Source: Cubamyces lactineus (taxonomy: Eukaryota; Basidiomycota; Agaricomycetes; Polyporales; Polyporaceae). From it: a stretch of DNA of 64,000 nucleotides. Positions 24,524-35,530 of the stretch are shown here, one piece after another; position 1 is the first letter of the stretch; each line of letters opens with the position of its first letter. A model generated the notes under the pieces. It did not search any database and was not told where the DNA came from. It saw only the letters and a list, made by a program, of their open reading frames with translations. Position numbers and translations under genes: made by a program. Where the stretch lies: positions 1,116,001 to 1,180,000 of the forward strand of contig JACDTU010000011.1 in NCBI GenBank assembly GCA_022376465.1, in the 5' to 3' direction.

Positions 24524-26187
24524 ATGAACCCTTGGGCGAAGCCCTTCACTCTCGACGTTCCCGACGCCGACCTTGAGCTTCTGCGTCAGAAGCTCGCGTT
24601 GATCAGGTTCCCGGACGAGCTGGATGATGCTGGTTGGGACTACGGCGTCCCGCTCGCGGACGTGAAGCGCCTGGTGACGCACTGGCGGGACTCCTTCGAC
24701 TGGCGCAAGTCTGAGCGGGCTATCAATGCACTTCCCCAATTCACGACGGACATCGAGGTCGAGGGCTTTGGTGCTCTCAACATCCACTATCTCCACCAGA
24801 AGAGCAGTGTGGAGAACGCGATCCCACTGCTCTTCGTCCATGGGTGTACGTGCATGCAGCTTTCGAGCGGCCGTCTCTGTTGTGCACTAGTACTAACTTG
24901 GGACCTATCGCGTTGTATCATACAGGGCCGGGTCATTTTCTGGAGGTCCGCAAGATGCTTCCTATTCTGACCTCCTGCTCTCCCGACCATCCCAGCTTCC
25001 ACGTTGTTGCACCGAGCTTACCGGGTTTTGGCTTCTCGGAAGCCCCCTCTAAACCCGGCTTCGGCGGTCCCCAGTATGCAGAGGTAAGCTTGCATATGAT
25101 GCCCTGAGCTTTTCGAGATCCTGACAGTCGGCCTAGGTTTTGAACAAGCTGATGCTCTTCCTTGGCTATGACGAATACGGTGATTTTTCTCATGCTTCCT
25201 GTACCTACAACCCGGGTGTTGACCAAACAGTCCAGTTTATCAGGGTGGAGATTTTGGACATTCGGTGAACGATTTCATATGATCACTGCCTGAGAATCGC
25301 ATCTTACATCTCTCCAGATCGGTGTCTTTGTCGCCAATCTCTATGGGCACAAGCACCTCAAGGCGTGGCTCTCAAATATGCCGGTGTACGCACTACTTAC
25401 TACCCCTTACCGTTGTAACGCCAGAAGCTCACAAGTTGTGATCACGCATTCAGGTATCGCATACCGAGTCTCTTTTCCAATCCACTTCTCTTCCTTGAGC
25501 TGCTCACAGTACCATTAAACAAGCGCCTAGCAGACCAGCTCGAGAGCGCAAAGCGCTTCCGGACGAGCGGCATGGGGTACTTTGTGATGCAAGCGACCGC
25601 CCCGCAGACGCTGGGCTACAGTCTCGCGGATTCTCCTGTGGGTCTGCTGGCTTGGATCTACGAGAAGCTGTACAAAGTGTCAGATCACTATCCATGGTCT
25701 GACGACGAGGGTGCGTTTGCAGATGCGATTGGACGTCCGTGAGTATCAGTTAGGCTGACTTAGAGTTTGCCCTTTGCCCGCAGTGATTGAGTGGATCTCG
25801 ATATACTGGTTCTCGCGCGCAGGTCCCGCGGCGAATATACGTATATACTACGAGCTCACTGGACAAAACTTGCACGACATGTTCGAGGGCACGAAGTGGA
25901 CGTCAGTCCCCCTGGGCGTGTCGTACTTCCCTGGCGAGCCTGTGAGGCTACCGAAATCGTACGTTACCCATCTGCAATATGCAGTCACCTATGGTCGCGA
26001 TGGCTCACCGACAAACGCTTGCAGGTGGGCGCATATGATTGGCAAGATCGTTTATGAGTCCGAGCACATCGCTGGCGGGCATTTCGCGGCTGTCGAGCAG
26101 CCGGAGAAGCTTGCGGGAGACCTGCGGAAGATGTTTGGTAAGGGAGGACCGGCGTTTGGAGTCGTGCCAGGGAAAGACGGGTATTGA
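24524..26187 (+). CDS. Epoxide hydrolase 2 (tandem paralogue)
   Basis: It has the same domain order and intron layout as epoxide hydrolase 1. The N-terminal EHN domain begins MNPWAKPFTLDVPDADLELL, with HGWPGH across the first intron, the nucleophile motif VYQGGDFGHS, FVANLYGHKHLKAWLSNMP, and the catalytic His in AGGHFAAVEQPEKLAGDL, ending GVVPGKDGY with TGA at 26185-26187. The intron matching the GC-AG intron of paralogue 1 here has an ordinary GT donor (TACG|GTGATT). The conserved introns show that the pair arose by tandem duplication. Substrate unknown; no catalytic residue is missing. Confidence 0.9.
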
Positions 26188-26285
26188 TCGACGGACTGAT
26201 ACAGTAGTCTACAACAATCTGGGTAGAGTATGCATTGTACATATGCGAGATCGTTTATAACCGGGGACATGGTCTATTCGAGTCT

Positions 26286-28206
26286 CTAGAACTTGATATC
26301 CCACTGGCTCCCGAGCCATTCTGGATAAGCAATTGGATCGTGGCAAACCTCCGGGAAAGTGAGTTCGAACTCCACGTCAGTATCCCTGAGTACCTGGATC
26401 GATGAATAGTACCGCTCAAGTTTTTCCATCGTGTACTCGAGAGTCGAGTCAATGCTTTGGGGACAATGCCAGTGGATGATGATGTCGTCTATCGCTGGGA
26501 GAGCCGAAGGATCTTCAACCCTGAAGCCGTCGACGGGGCCCGACAAACCGAAGGCAGGGTCCAGAGGCTTGACCACGACGTGCAACTCGGAGAGACGATG
26601 CTGTGGATGCCGAGCCCGCTTCAAGGAGAAGAAGTCGCCAAGGAAGAGGCTGAGGTCGTTCGTGAAGATGATGAGCTGCTTCAGGTTGGTCATGCGCTCG
26701 ACCACCTTGGGCAGGTCCGTCACGTACGGGAACGGACGCGACGAGCGGAAGGCCATGAATGAGATGTAGAAGGTCTCGATTTGGGTGAGCGGCAGCGCGT
26801 CGAGCTGCACCTTGGCCCATTCGACGGGGCGGTCGGGGTCCCATAGCGGATGGTCGAAGTCGACGCTCATAGTGGAGAGGCGGAAGGCGGCGTTTGGGCC
26901 CATTGCGGCAATCGTGACGTCGGAGTGCCAGCTTGAACGTAGGATGGCGAGCTGGGTGAGGGAGGAGCAGATCTCAGGGATCAACGAGGTGACTCTGACG
27001 GTCTCCATTGGGTCAGGGCTGACGTCGAGAGGAATGCGGAGGGCTTGGATGGCGATATCGATTCTAGGAGGCTTGAGGCAGAGAAGGAGATGGTTCACGG
27101 TAGAGATTGGCATCTTGTCGAAGCTGAGCTGTCGGAGAGAACTCAGGAGCTCATCGGCGTCATCGGGGACGATATAGTCTTCGTCGGTAGTGTCCAGGAA
27201 GTCCGTCTCTGTGAGGGCGAGATGTTGCAATTGAGGGCACTGTCGAATGAGGTGGACAAAGTCGTTAAATGGAATCAGTGGACCATTGATATCCGTCAGG
27301 CAGAGGTGCGTGAGGGAAGGAAAGTGATTTGCGGGCAACCAGGGAACCATGGAGAGGTGGAGGACGCGAAGTTTGGGAGTGTGACCTGAGAACATGATGC
27401 GCAGGGGGCCGGCATCATCCAGTAGCTCCTCCTCGTGAAACTCCCATTGGATGCGGAGGACTTCGAGCTTTGGGGCAGGGAAGTTGAGGTAGGAGAGTTT
27501 CGAGTACGAACCATGGGCCGGTTGGTACTTCGCAACCCAATGTAGCTCGCGTAGCCTGGAGCTCAAAGAAGGGAGTTGGTTCAACAGTGGTGGAGGAGCG
27601 ATGGACCTATCAATGTGGACGGTGAGAGGAAGCTGCTGAGAGCGCTTTAGATAAATGTTGACGGCTTCCATATGGCAGTCTCTGATGAGCGTCCATGGGC
27701 GGGCGTATGCCACTAATGTTTGGCGCCATTCTTTGCAGACGAGGGAGTGCGTGCCGATGATGCGGGATGGCCTGTGGTAGATACCTTCCCATATGCGCGC
27801 TGTTTCCTCAGGTGCTGCCGATGTTGGGGCGTCTGCTAGGACGTGATCGAGGATCATGGACAGTACCTCTGGGGGAAGACGATGCGGAGCGTTCTGGGCG
27901 TTCATGGCAGTCCGTGCTGCTGACGACGCAGACGACAAGACACCGTCGAGCCATTGCAACTAGACTTCAGTCAGCCGACGATCGAAGAAAGGGTGATACA
28001 AACAAGCTCACCTCCGGCAGTCTGGCCAGAAGAGATACCATGAATGATCAGTATGAGATATGTGCCATTGGCAGGTCTAGATTGACATACGTCATGTTCC
28101 GGCATCTCTGAGTAGCCTGCCTGCAGAGTGCGATCGCTAAATGATCCAGAGGGATGTGATCCAAGTAGGTGGTGTCGACATCTGAAGCCATGGGAGAAGG
28201 ATCCAT
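26286..28206 (-). CDS. F-box protein with leucine-rich region
   Basis: The main exon 26286-27959 codes for about 557 residues. An F-box (APHRLPPEVLSMILDHVLAD) is followed by irregular leucine-rich segments typical of the many basidiomycete F-box proteins. F-box proteins are adaptors of SCF ubiquitin ligases. The N-terminus is uncertain. One model starts at 28206 (MDPSPMASDVDTTYLDH...), splices at a strong GTATGT donor (NMT|), uses a 10-base exon 28012-28021, and joins the main exon as NMTLPELQWLDG. The simpler model starts at 28041 (MVSLLARLPE) and needs only one intron (GTGAGC...CTAG). Both keep the frame. Confidence 0.8.
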
Positions 28207-29693
28207 GGGCAAGCTAAATGAGATCGCGATAAGAACGAACACTCCACGGGTGGCAATGCATATGAAATTGTACCGACGAGAAGTTTGGATTCTAGTCAGA
28301 CGAGCGGTGGTGATGTGGAATGTCTATACGGGCAGTCGACTGATGCGGGGAACTTATAGCTGTAAAAGTGAGCTGGAGATCGCTAGGGTCGTTGTGAGTA
28401 CTAGAGAGTCCACAAGAACACGGATGTTGTGAGTACTAGAGAGACAAGAAGAACGGTGACAATGAAGAGACGACGTCGCCATGTCGGTGACATGGCCATC
28501 AAACCGGACATAGGACGTATTCTGTACGCATCACAATGATGTAACATGCGATGTAGGAAGTAGATCTGATGCGCTCGTAAGCAATTGTATTTTGATGATC
28601 CCCGGACAAGAGCGTGCCTTGTGAGCGGTGAAAGCGTTAGGCAACGGACAAAAAGAACAATACGGTTGTGGCATGTGGACGAGTTCAGCGTGTCACTGGA
28701 TGCTCGGTGGGGGTCGGGGTGCGCGAGTCCAGATGTAGAGATGAGTAACGCAACAAGTACGGTGGTCTGACCCTTGTGTATGTACAAAAAGACATAGAAT
28801 GCTGTCGAATCTGATAGGCCGGGGATCATTCAAGACTCCAGGCTTCTGGTGGGCGCTGAGCGTGAGAGGTCGAATGCAAGTGGTCGGATGTCAGGGGGAG
28901 GAGAGACATACCCAGGATTTGCGTGATACACAGGTCTGGAAAGCATGACAAAGTGGCCAGGGCGTGAGCTCAGAGCTGAGACGTCGGTCACTGGGTCGGG
29001 GAGGAGGAGCTTGGCCGAGGAGACACAGCCACCCAGCCACCTTGCCAGATCCTCCAGCGAGCTCAGCATGACTTGGCCACGGCTCGGCACATGTGCATGA
29101 GCACTTTTCATCTTCTCTCATCAGCAATCGCAGACGGATGGGCTGGTTTCCCTGGCCAGCCCGACGGTAACTCAATGCACGCTTTCCATTCATTCCACCG
29201 TTCCCAGAACCTCAATATAATACTAGTGTGCTCAGCGGCACTCATCAAGACCGGCAGCCCTGACCAGCCATTGCCTATCTGTATCAACCGACAGACGCTG
29301 TGCGACACTGTCAAGGGCTCTCACGCGCCGGTCCCGTTTGGCATGGCCGACGGGCATGGCGAATAAGCTTCGGTTTGAGTTCTCAGTCCACGGCAGTCTC
29401 CCTCGACCTCCCTTCGTCAGCCTCGTTCCCCTTCTCCTTCGTCCTCCTCATCTTCCCATCTGCTCTCGTCAAGGGTCCCTGTTTGCCAAACCCACTGCCC
29501 AACGCAGCGATCGTCCGCCTGCTTCGTGCAGTGAGTACCAGTACCGCGCACAGGCAGATGCTTTGGACGCAGCTGCTCCCGCCTATCATCACGCAGTCAT
29601 CCGCAGCATCTGCTTTTGCGCTCTATAACTTCGTCGTTGCCGCGTGCATTGTAACTGAACGTCCTTTTTTCGCCAAGCGACGCTCCTATCGCC
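28207..29693. other. Intergenic region
   Basis: About 1.5 kb with no convincing coding frame on either strand; a few 60-150-codon frames lack any recognisable motif or splice continuity. It must hold the promoters of the divergent F-box and thioesterase genes. A GAGTACTAGAGAG-type short direct repeat occurs near 28395-28445. A CT-rich tract at 29395-29470 points to the thioesterase promoter. Confidence 0.45.
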
Positions 29694-30816
29694 ATGTCTC
29701 TAGACGACAGACTCCGCCGCCTTCGTGCCTTCCCCAGAGCGCCCGCGCCCAACGATGACATTGCTGCCGTCAGAAGCAATCTCCCCAGCGACATCGTAGA
29801 ACTCCAACAGAACATACTCGCCTACCACGTCGCGCACCATCCGGGTAGCAGCGTGTTCGGGCATGGGCAGGCGAAGGGGCTCAAGCTCGTCGAGGTCCAT
29901 GTCCGTTCGCGCTCCTCGGAGGAAGGCGACCCGGCTGAGAAGGCACGTCAATCACTCCCGCCAGGAACGGAGAACGCGAAGCTGGGCACGAGCACGAGTC
30001 TGCAACCGAACCCGAGTCCGAGCCCCAGCCCGAGTCCGAGCCCGAAACCGAGGACGGACGATCTCGAGGCCCTGACGGTGTGCGAAGTCGAGGTGGTGGA
30101 TGGCAAGTGTCCTTCCCCAACTGGCCTGCTGTCCTACCTGTCCTCTGATCGTCCCGTTGGCGTTGTGTAGGCATGTTGAACGTCCACGGGACGCTTGCCG
30201 GGCCTTGCTTGACTCTCTTCTTGGACGTGTATGTCCACATGCCTCTTCCTCGTTGCGTCAGATGAGTTGATGGAATGAATACGCTAGGGCGTCGTTTTCA
30301 GCCCTCTTTGCGCTGGGCACTGTTGTCAATTTCGACCCTTCCGGGTTCTCGACCTCTATGAACATAGTATGGCATGCGGCTGCTACCCGGTACGTACCTC
30401 GAGTATCCTCGCTCGTATAACTCATCTTGACCGCGCCGTAGAGGCATGACCTTGCGCTTTGTGAACAGATCGCTCTCCCTCACGCCGCGAATGGGCACAG
30501 CGCGTTGCGAGGTATGTGTCTCCATCCCATAGGCGCACACTGCACCGGAGTACTTGGCCACAGCCACTCACCTCATCCTATTTGTCTCACTCTCCCCGCG
30601 CCCGCTCGCTGATCTCGGCACTTCCTCCGAGCGCCGTAGGTATATGACAAAAAGACGGCAAGGCTGCTCGCCTCCGCTACGCAGATCGTGTCCCCCGTTC
30701 AGGCGCTTCCTTCTTCCACCTACGCAGCTGCTGCGCAAGGTCAAGGCCAAGGCCCCGCCGCGGCTCGCATCTCTGCAGCTCAGGCGCGTTCGATCGCACC
30801 GCGCCCAAAATTGTAG
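29694..30816 (+). CDS. Hotdog-fold thioesterase (PaaI/ACOT13-like)
   Basis: Five exons, 29694-30102, 30171-30228, 30288-30389, 30442-30511 and 30640-30816, keep one frame. After a helical and low-complexity N-terminus (a PSPSPSPSPSP run near residue 110) comes the hotdog core: GMLNVHGTLAGPCLTLFLDVASFSALF, then SGFSTSMNIVWHAAATRGMTLRF and GTARCEVYDKKTARLLASATQI. The HG...D/H pattern and the final strand match acyl-CoA thioesterase 13/PaaI-type proteins, which hydrolyse acyl-CoA to free acid and CoA. The catalytic Asp is probably in LFLDVASF; the exact substrate is unknown. The first intron has a GC donor (GATG|GCAAGT), needed to keep the frame. Confidence 0.85.
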
Positions 30817-31332
30817 GATGTGAATCGTTGATGGGCACGTAGAAGGCCCAAGCGGAGATTACTCTTATTGTCAGTGTAATGAGAGCTGGCGTAGGACCAA
30901 CCTCGCGATGATGCGTACGTTCACTGTCCGCGTATGCACAAGGGAATGGATGCCCAGAATATACAATTATGACACATTGCACTGCAGAGCGCGCCCGGTG
31001 AGACAGTGGTGGTGAGTACTACGAGTAGTATGTGGATGGCGGTCAGGAGTCAAGGGGAATGGTTTAGATGTAGATGGGGTATGGATAGAATGTGCGTCCG
31101 TAGCGGATGGTAACTAGCAGGTGTGCTACGAGGGGATACGAGATGGGTGATTAGTAGCGATGCGGGCGTGTGGGTGTGGTTGTGATGTGTGTGCGACATG
31201 CGAAGGATAGTGGTGGTACGGCACAGGGATATGCACAAATAACAATACAGAGCGCGGCCGTTGGTCGAGCGTCGATGGTTCGATGGTCGGCCGTCGGCGC
31301 GCGATGCAATCATGGTGCTGTTGTTTAGCACG
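30817..31332. other. Convergent intergenic region
   Basis: About 515 bp between two stops. The part 31030-31260 is rich in GTGTGG/GATGTG-type words. Nothing else is recognised. Confidence 0.4.
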
Positions 31333-34012
31333 TTACCGATGGTCAGCTTCCCAGGCTGCGCGGTGCGGCCACTTGCGTTCCTGCCACTCGCCGAACAGCT
31401 TCGCGATGCGCGGGTCGTCTTGGGCGAGGTCATCGTTGATGCACAGGAGCGCAAGGTCCTTTTGCTTGTCGATGCTGCTCAGCGCGCCCCGCACTTGGGC
31501 GTAGTTCAACAGACGCTCGAATATTGACGTGGTACCACCTGCATAGATGCGTTGACATCATTCAACACGCGAGGGGAACAAGGACGGGGAGGGGAACATA
31601 CCGATCACGTAACGATACCGCTGGAGAACCATCAGTGACCACTCCCGGACACTTGTCGTGTGGGCGTTCTTCATGACTTCCTGCACCGCAAAGTTGGCAT
31701 CACGATAGTTCTTCACCAAGGGGAGGTGAGGGACAAATCCGGCTGGTTCCATATCGCCGTCGAGAGGCACCCGCCGTTCTTCTGACGGCAAGAAGGCAGA
31801 GATGCCCAACGGCCCGCTTGCCTTTACTAGGGCAACAATGGCTGTGGTCCGTGTATATATGAGCGGCTGTGCGGGAAGCGGAAAACGGATGACAGATAGT
31901 GATGGAGATACATACCGCAGTCGCCGCAATCTGGACGTCTGAAGGCGATGTGCTTGAAGACGTCGCTTGCAGTCGGTGGATTGCCATCACGGCCCTGAAC
32001 GTTGAAGCAGGTGTCGCGCTTGATGACGCAGTCTGGGCGAGCGTCGTTTTCGCCGTAGGAGCCCCAGCCGTGTTGCCCTCGTTGCTGGAAATGCCCATAG
32101 GGGAAGCCGTCAAGGGATGCTAGATAAGCATAACGATTGGGTCAATAATGGGCCATGTACGTCGGATAGAGGAGGTGAACAAGACTGACAGAATTCATAC
32201 TCGGTGTGGATCTCTCTGGTGTCGTACCCTGCCTCCTGGAGGTTCTTCAGGACGCGCTCCTTCACGAGCGTCTCACGCGGATTCGCATGAACGTGAACTT
32301 CGTCTCGGTTCTCTTCTGACTCGGAGCCGCCCAGTTCACGCCAGGCGCGTTCAGCCTCCTCTGGGCCCCAGGTGTCGTCCAGCTTGCCGATGCGGCCCAC
32401 GACCCACGACCATAGTAGCGCCTCGCGGGCACGCTCTATGGTGTAGTGCGCGAGGATGAACATCTGGTAAAAGTCGCCCTTGCCGGCCTCGGTCTCGCGG
32501 AAAGCGTGTGTCGCGGTCTCGGCGATCTCTTCTGGCCAGACGAGCGCGAGCTCCTGGAGGAGGGCGAAGGAGACGGCCTTGGCCTCGTGCACGACGTACG
32601 GCCGACGGCGGGCGCCGAAGCGGTCACCTGGTGGGATGCATCGCGTGCGTGAGCTGACCGGTCGCAGGAGGATGAGGAGGGTCGTGTTGCGTACTGAGAA
32701 GCGCGTTGGACTCGCCCATGCTTCGCCATTCGCCTTGGACGTCCGGTCCTGGACGACCGGGCGCGACCTGTAGACCAGACTGTAGGCGGAAGACGATCCC
32801 GTACGCTGCGATTGTCATCAGCCTGTCGGACCGGTACCGTCGCAAGGTCCAGGACTTACGGGAGGTGTAGAAGCTGGCGGGAGTTAGCGGCGCTGTCATG
32901 TAGAAGTCGTCGTTCTATATTTAACGTCCGTGAGTAAAGGCTGCCGGGTATGGAGAGCAACCTTGCGAACCATGTAGATGCTGTGGAAACCTTGAGACAC
33001 GTCCGTACGGTCGGGCATATGCAAATAGACTTACAATATTTCCGAGACGTCTTGTAAATGGCTAAACTGGGACTCTATGGCATAGCTGCGAGGATCCTGT
33101 GAGGAGGTACGCGCGCACACGACCGCATGGGAGATACGTACCTGTTGAATATGGAGTGATTGTAGGGCTCAAAGAAATGCGCGTGGTGGGTGAGAGACAG
33201 CTCTACGTTGCCATCCCGCCACTCGGTCAGATTATCCGAAGTTTCGAGCCATTGAGGTTGGAGTCCTAGCCTCCAGTAACCAGGGGTGGGCGCATGGAAG
33301 GACCGGTTGATAGGACCCTCATCGGGGTAGTCGAAGTCGGAGGTGAGGATGCGAAAACGATTGGTGTAGGGGCGGAAGTTTGCGAGAACAGACCGCACAG
33401 AGTGGCGAAGTTCGTCATGGTCGCTTGAGGTGCACCAAGAGGTTTGAGGGTGGCGGTGGTTGGAGATAACGAGAGCAAGACTCACCGGAACATGCGGGAG
33501 GGGTTGTTTTTCTTGATGGGCCTGTACGGGTCGTCATCGGCAAAGCTAGCAGCCGCGCGCTCCTTGGCATCTGCAAAGAGAGGATCTGAACCGTTAACCC
33601 AAGTCCAGAGGACGTCCATAGGGAGTGGCCCGAGGGAGTCGTGGCATAATTCCCCGGAAGAGAAGTAGGCGTCGAGACAGTGGCCGGGGAGGTCGCGTAC
33701 TGGTCTTAGCCTGGGATGAGCTGCGGATGGTAGGGAGTCTGGGACTGGGATAGCGATGTAAGAGGGCTGGAAGTTTGGGTCGGGTGGGTCAAAGTAGTCG
33801 AGGTCGTCGAGATCGTCGACATGGCGAGAGGAGACCCTGAGGAAGACGATGAGGGTGAGGAGAGAGGTTGCAGCTACGAGAGCGTATACGGCACGCCTGC
33901 GGGTGAAGTAGGTGCGGAGAGAGTGGAGGCGTGGTTTGTGGTCCTGGCTGTGTGAGTAGGTGTACTCTGAGGGGGATATCTGAGTGAGGGGGATGTAGGT
34001 TGCGGACGTCAT
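31333..34012 (-). CDS. Stealth-family sugar phosphotransferase (Xpt1-like)
   Basis: A multi-exon gene starting MTSATYIPLTQISPSEY with one membrane span after a basic stretch (AVYALVAATSLLTLIVFLRV), so a type II Golgi protein. Stealth conserved region 1 is PMDVLWTWVNGSDPLF. Region 2 follows over an intron (DHDELRHSVRSVLANF, FRILTSDFDY) and continues to SYAIESQFSHLQDVSEIFLYMNDDF. Region 3 is EAKAVSFALLQELALVWPEE with THAFRE; region 4 lies near the end with LALLCINDDLAQDD. The family includes human GlcNAc-1-phosphotransferase and Cryptococcus Xpt1, a xylosylphosphotransferase, so this enzyme probably moves a sugar phosphate onto glycans in the Golgi. The donor sugar cannot be told from sequence. 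Stop TAA at 31333-31335. Confidence 0.87.
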
Positions 34013-34656
34013 GAGGAGTGCTGTGTGGACAGTGTTGTGCGGGGGAGGCACATGTGGGCGGGGAGGGGAGAAAGGGCGTGGGATAGGGATAGTGGTGGTG
34101 ATAATATAAGGACGGGGGAGGGGGAGAAGATGATGTGTCTTGAGCTGGAGCGCTGGCTATGGCGATCTGGAAAGAGAGATTGAGATCAGGAACGATGTTC
34201 ACCGCGGCATCAAGGGAGAGAGAGAGATGAGAGAGCACCGCACCGTAGGTATGTATGTAATCAATTTCTGCAGGTCCAGGATCCCATCCGCAGTCCTCCA
34301 CGGCACCGTCCACGGCACGCGATCGCTTGTTCTAGCTGCGCCGCCCGTCCATCGGCTGGACGGCGGACGTGGGGCGGCGGGATGTGCGGGATGGCCGGGC
34401 TAGGAAGAGATGCGAGCGAAGGCGGCCGAGTGGTGTTTTGTGTCTTGTCTTGGATGCGAGAGGGAGAGGATGGAGGACTGGGACTCGGAGGTCGTGTGCG
34501 CTCTCCCGCCAAGACACCGGCGTCTAGCGGCCAAGCCCACCCGGCATCTCTCGGCACACAGCGCTTAATCACAAACATCGTTCTTGGCACACCGTAGACG
34601 CCCGCTCAGACAGACTTTGAGGCAAGGCGATCAGCTTCTAGCACCCCTCCCTCTTG
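34013..34656. other. Intergenic region upstream of the Stealth gene
   Basis: About 640 bp, purine-rich near 34170-34230 and 34440-34480. It probably holds the Stealth gene promoter. No gene is recognised. Confidence 0.4.
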
Positions 34657-34664
34657 CGCTCGCA

Positions 34665-35438
34665 TAGTGCTGCCGCAAGGTGAGGTGACCTCGAGCTGAG
34701 GTGTACCTTGCCTTGAACGGCACGTCTGCCGAATGCTTCAAGGTGGAATCAAGGTGGTATCGAGGCACCTTGAGGTACCTTGCTTCTAAGCGCCCAACAA
34801 CAAATCGGCTTCAACGGGCGTCAGCTCGCGTGGTTTCCGGTCACGTTGTTGACGCGACCGCGGTACTGCGACGCGACGCGTCCTCCTTTCCTCCTCCCGC
34901 ATTCCTACTGCTAGTACTGTCCTGTCTTCCTTTTTTTATGAGTCCTTTATTGAACGGTGCTGAGTTGTCTTCTCGTCTAGCAAGGAGACTGACACCTTGC
35001 GTCGGACTGGGCTAGATGCCGCTATGATGGAGATCCTGCAAGTTGTGAAGTATCAACTGAAGCAGGGTGCCCGGGAGGTGAAGTATCCTGGCCTCGGACT
35101 AGATGCGAACACTCAGGAGTCTAAGGTCGCTTCGTATTCCTTAGTGTTGGAGGCAGCGGCGTCGGACATGCTTCACACAGGTTAAATAGATGGATTCCTT
35201 ACGCTAGCCTACAAAAGCTAATACATAACCGACCTTGTAAGCATTCACATAGACCCGCGCGAGCCTCGCGAGCTTCTCGTTAGTACCAGATGCGATATCT
35301 ACTGCTGACAAGCATCTCTGAACTCGCACGTGATCCACCTTGAGGTACCTTGAGAGCGCATCAAGGTGACCTCAAGGTACATCAGATTGGCACTCCGACA
35401 CCTTGAGGTCACCTCCACCTCACCTTGCGGCAGCACTA
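34665..35438. mobile_element. Non-autonomous hAT-like DNA transposon (MITE)
   Basis: A 774-bp element with perfect terminal inverted repeats of at least 22 bp, starting TAGTGCTGCCGCAAGGTG at both ends. An exact 8-bp target-site duplication CGCTCGCA flanks it (34657-34664 and 35439-35446). Eight-bp duplications and ends of the form YARNG are hAT hallmarks. The subterminal parts hold many copies of AAGGT/ACCTT words in both directions (for example AAGGTACCTCAAGG), as in hAT transposase-binding regions. There is no transposase. It lies only 85 bp beyond the rrp6 stop, in its likely 3' UTR or terminator. Confidence 0.88.
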
Positions 35439-35530
35439 CGCTCGCACGACCACTGTGCACCAATCGTATTTGCAGCCACCACATCCGCCTACTGTAGCTA
35501 CTAACATCCCCGGATCTGACATGCGCACCC

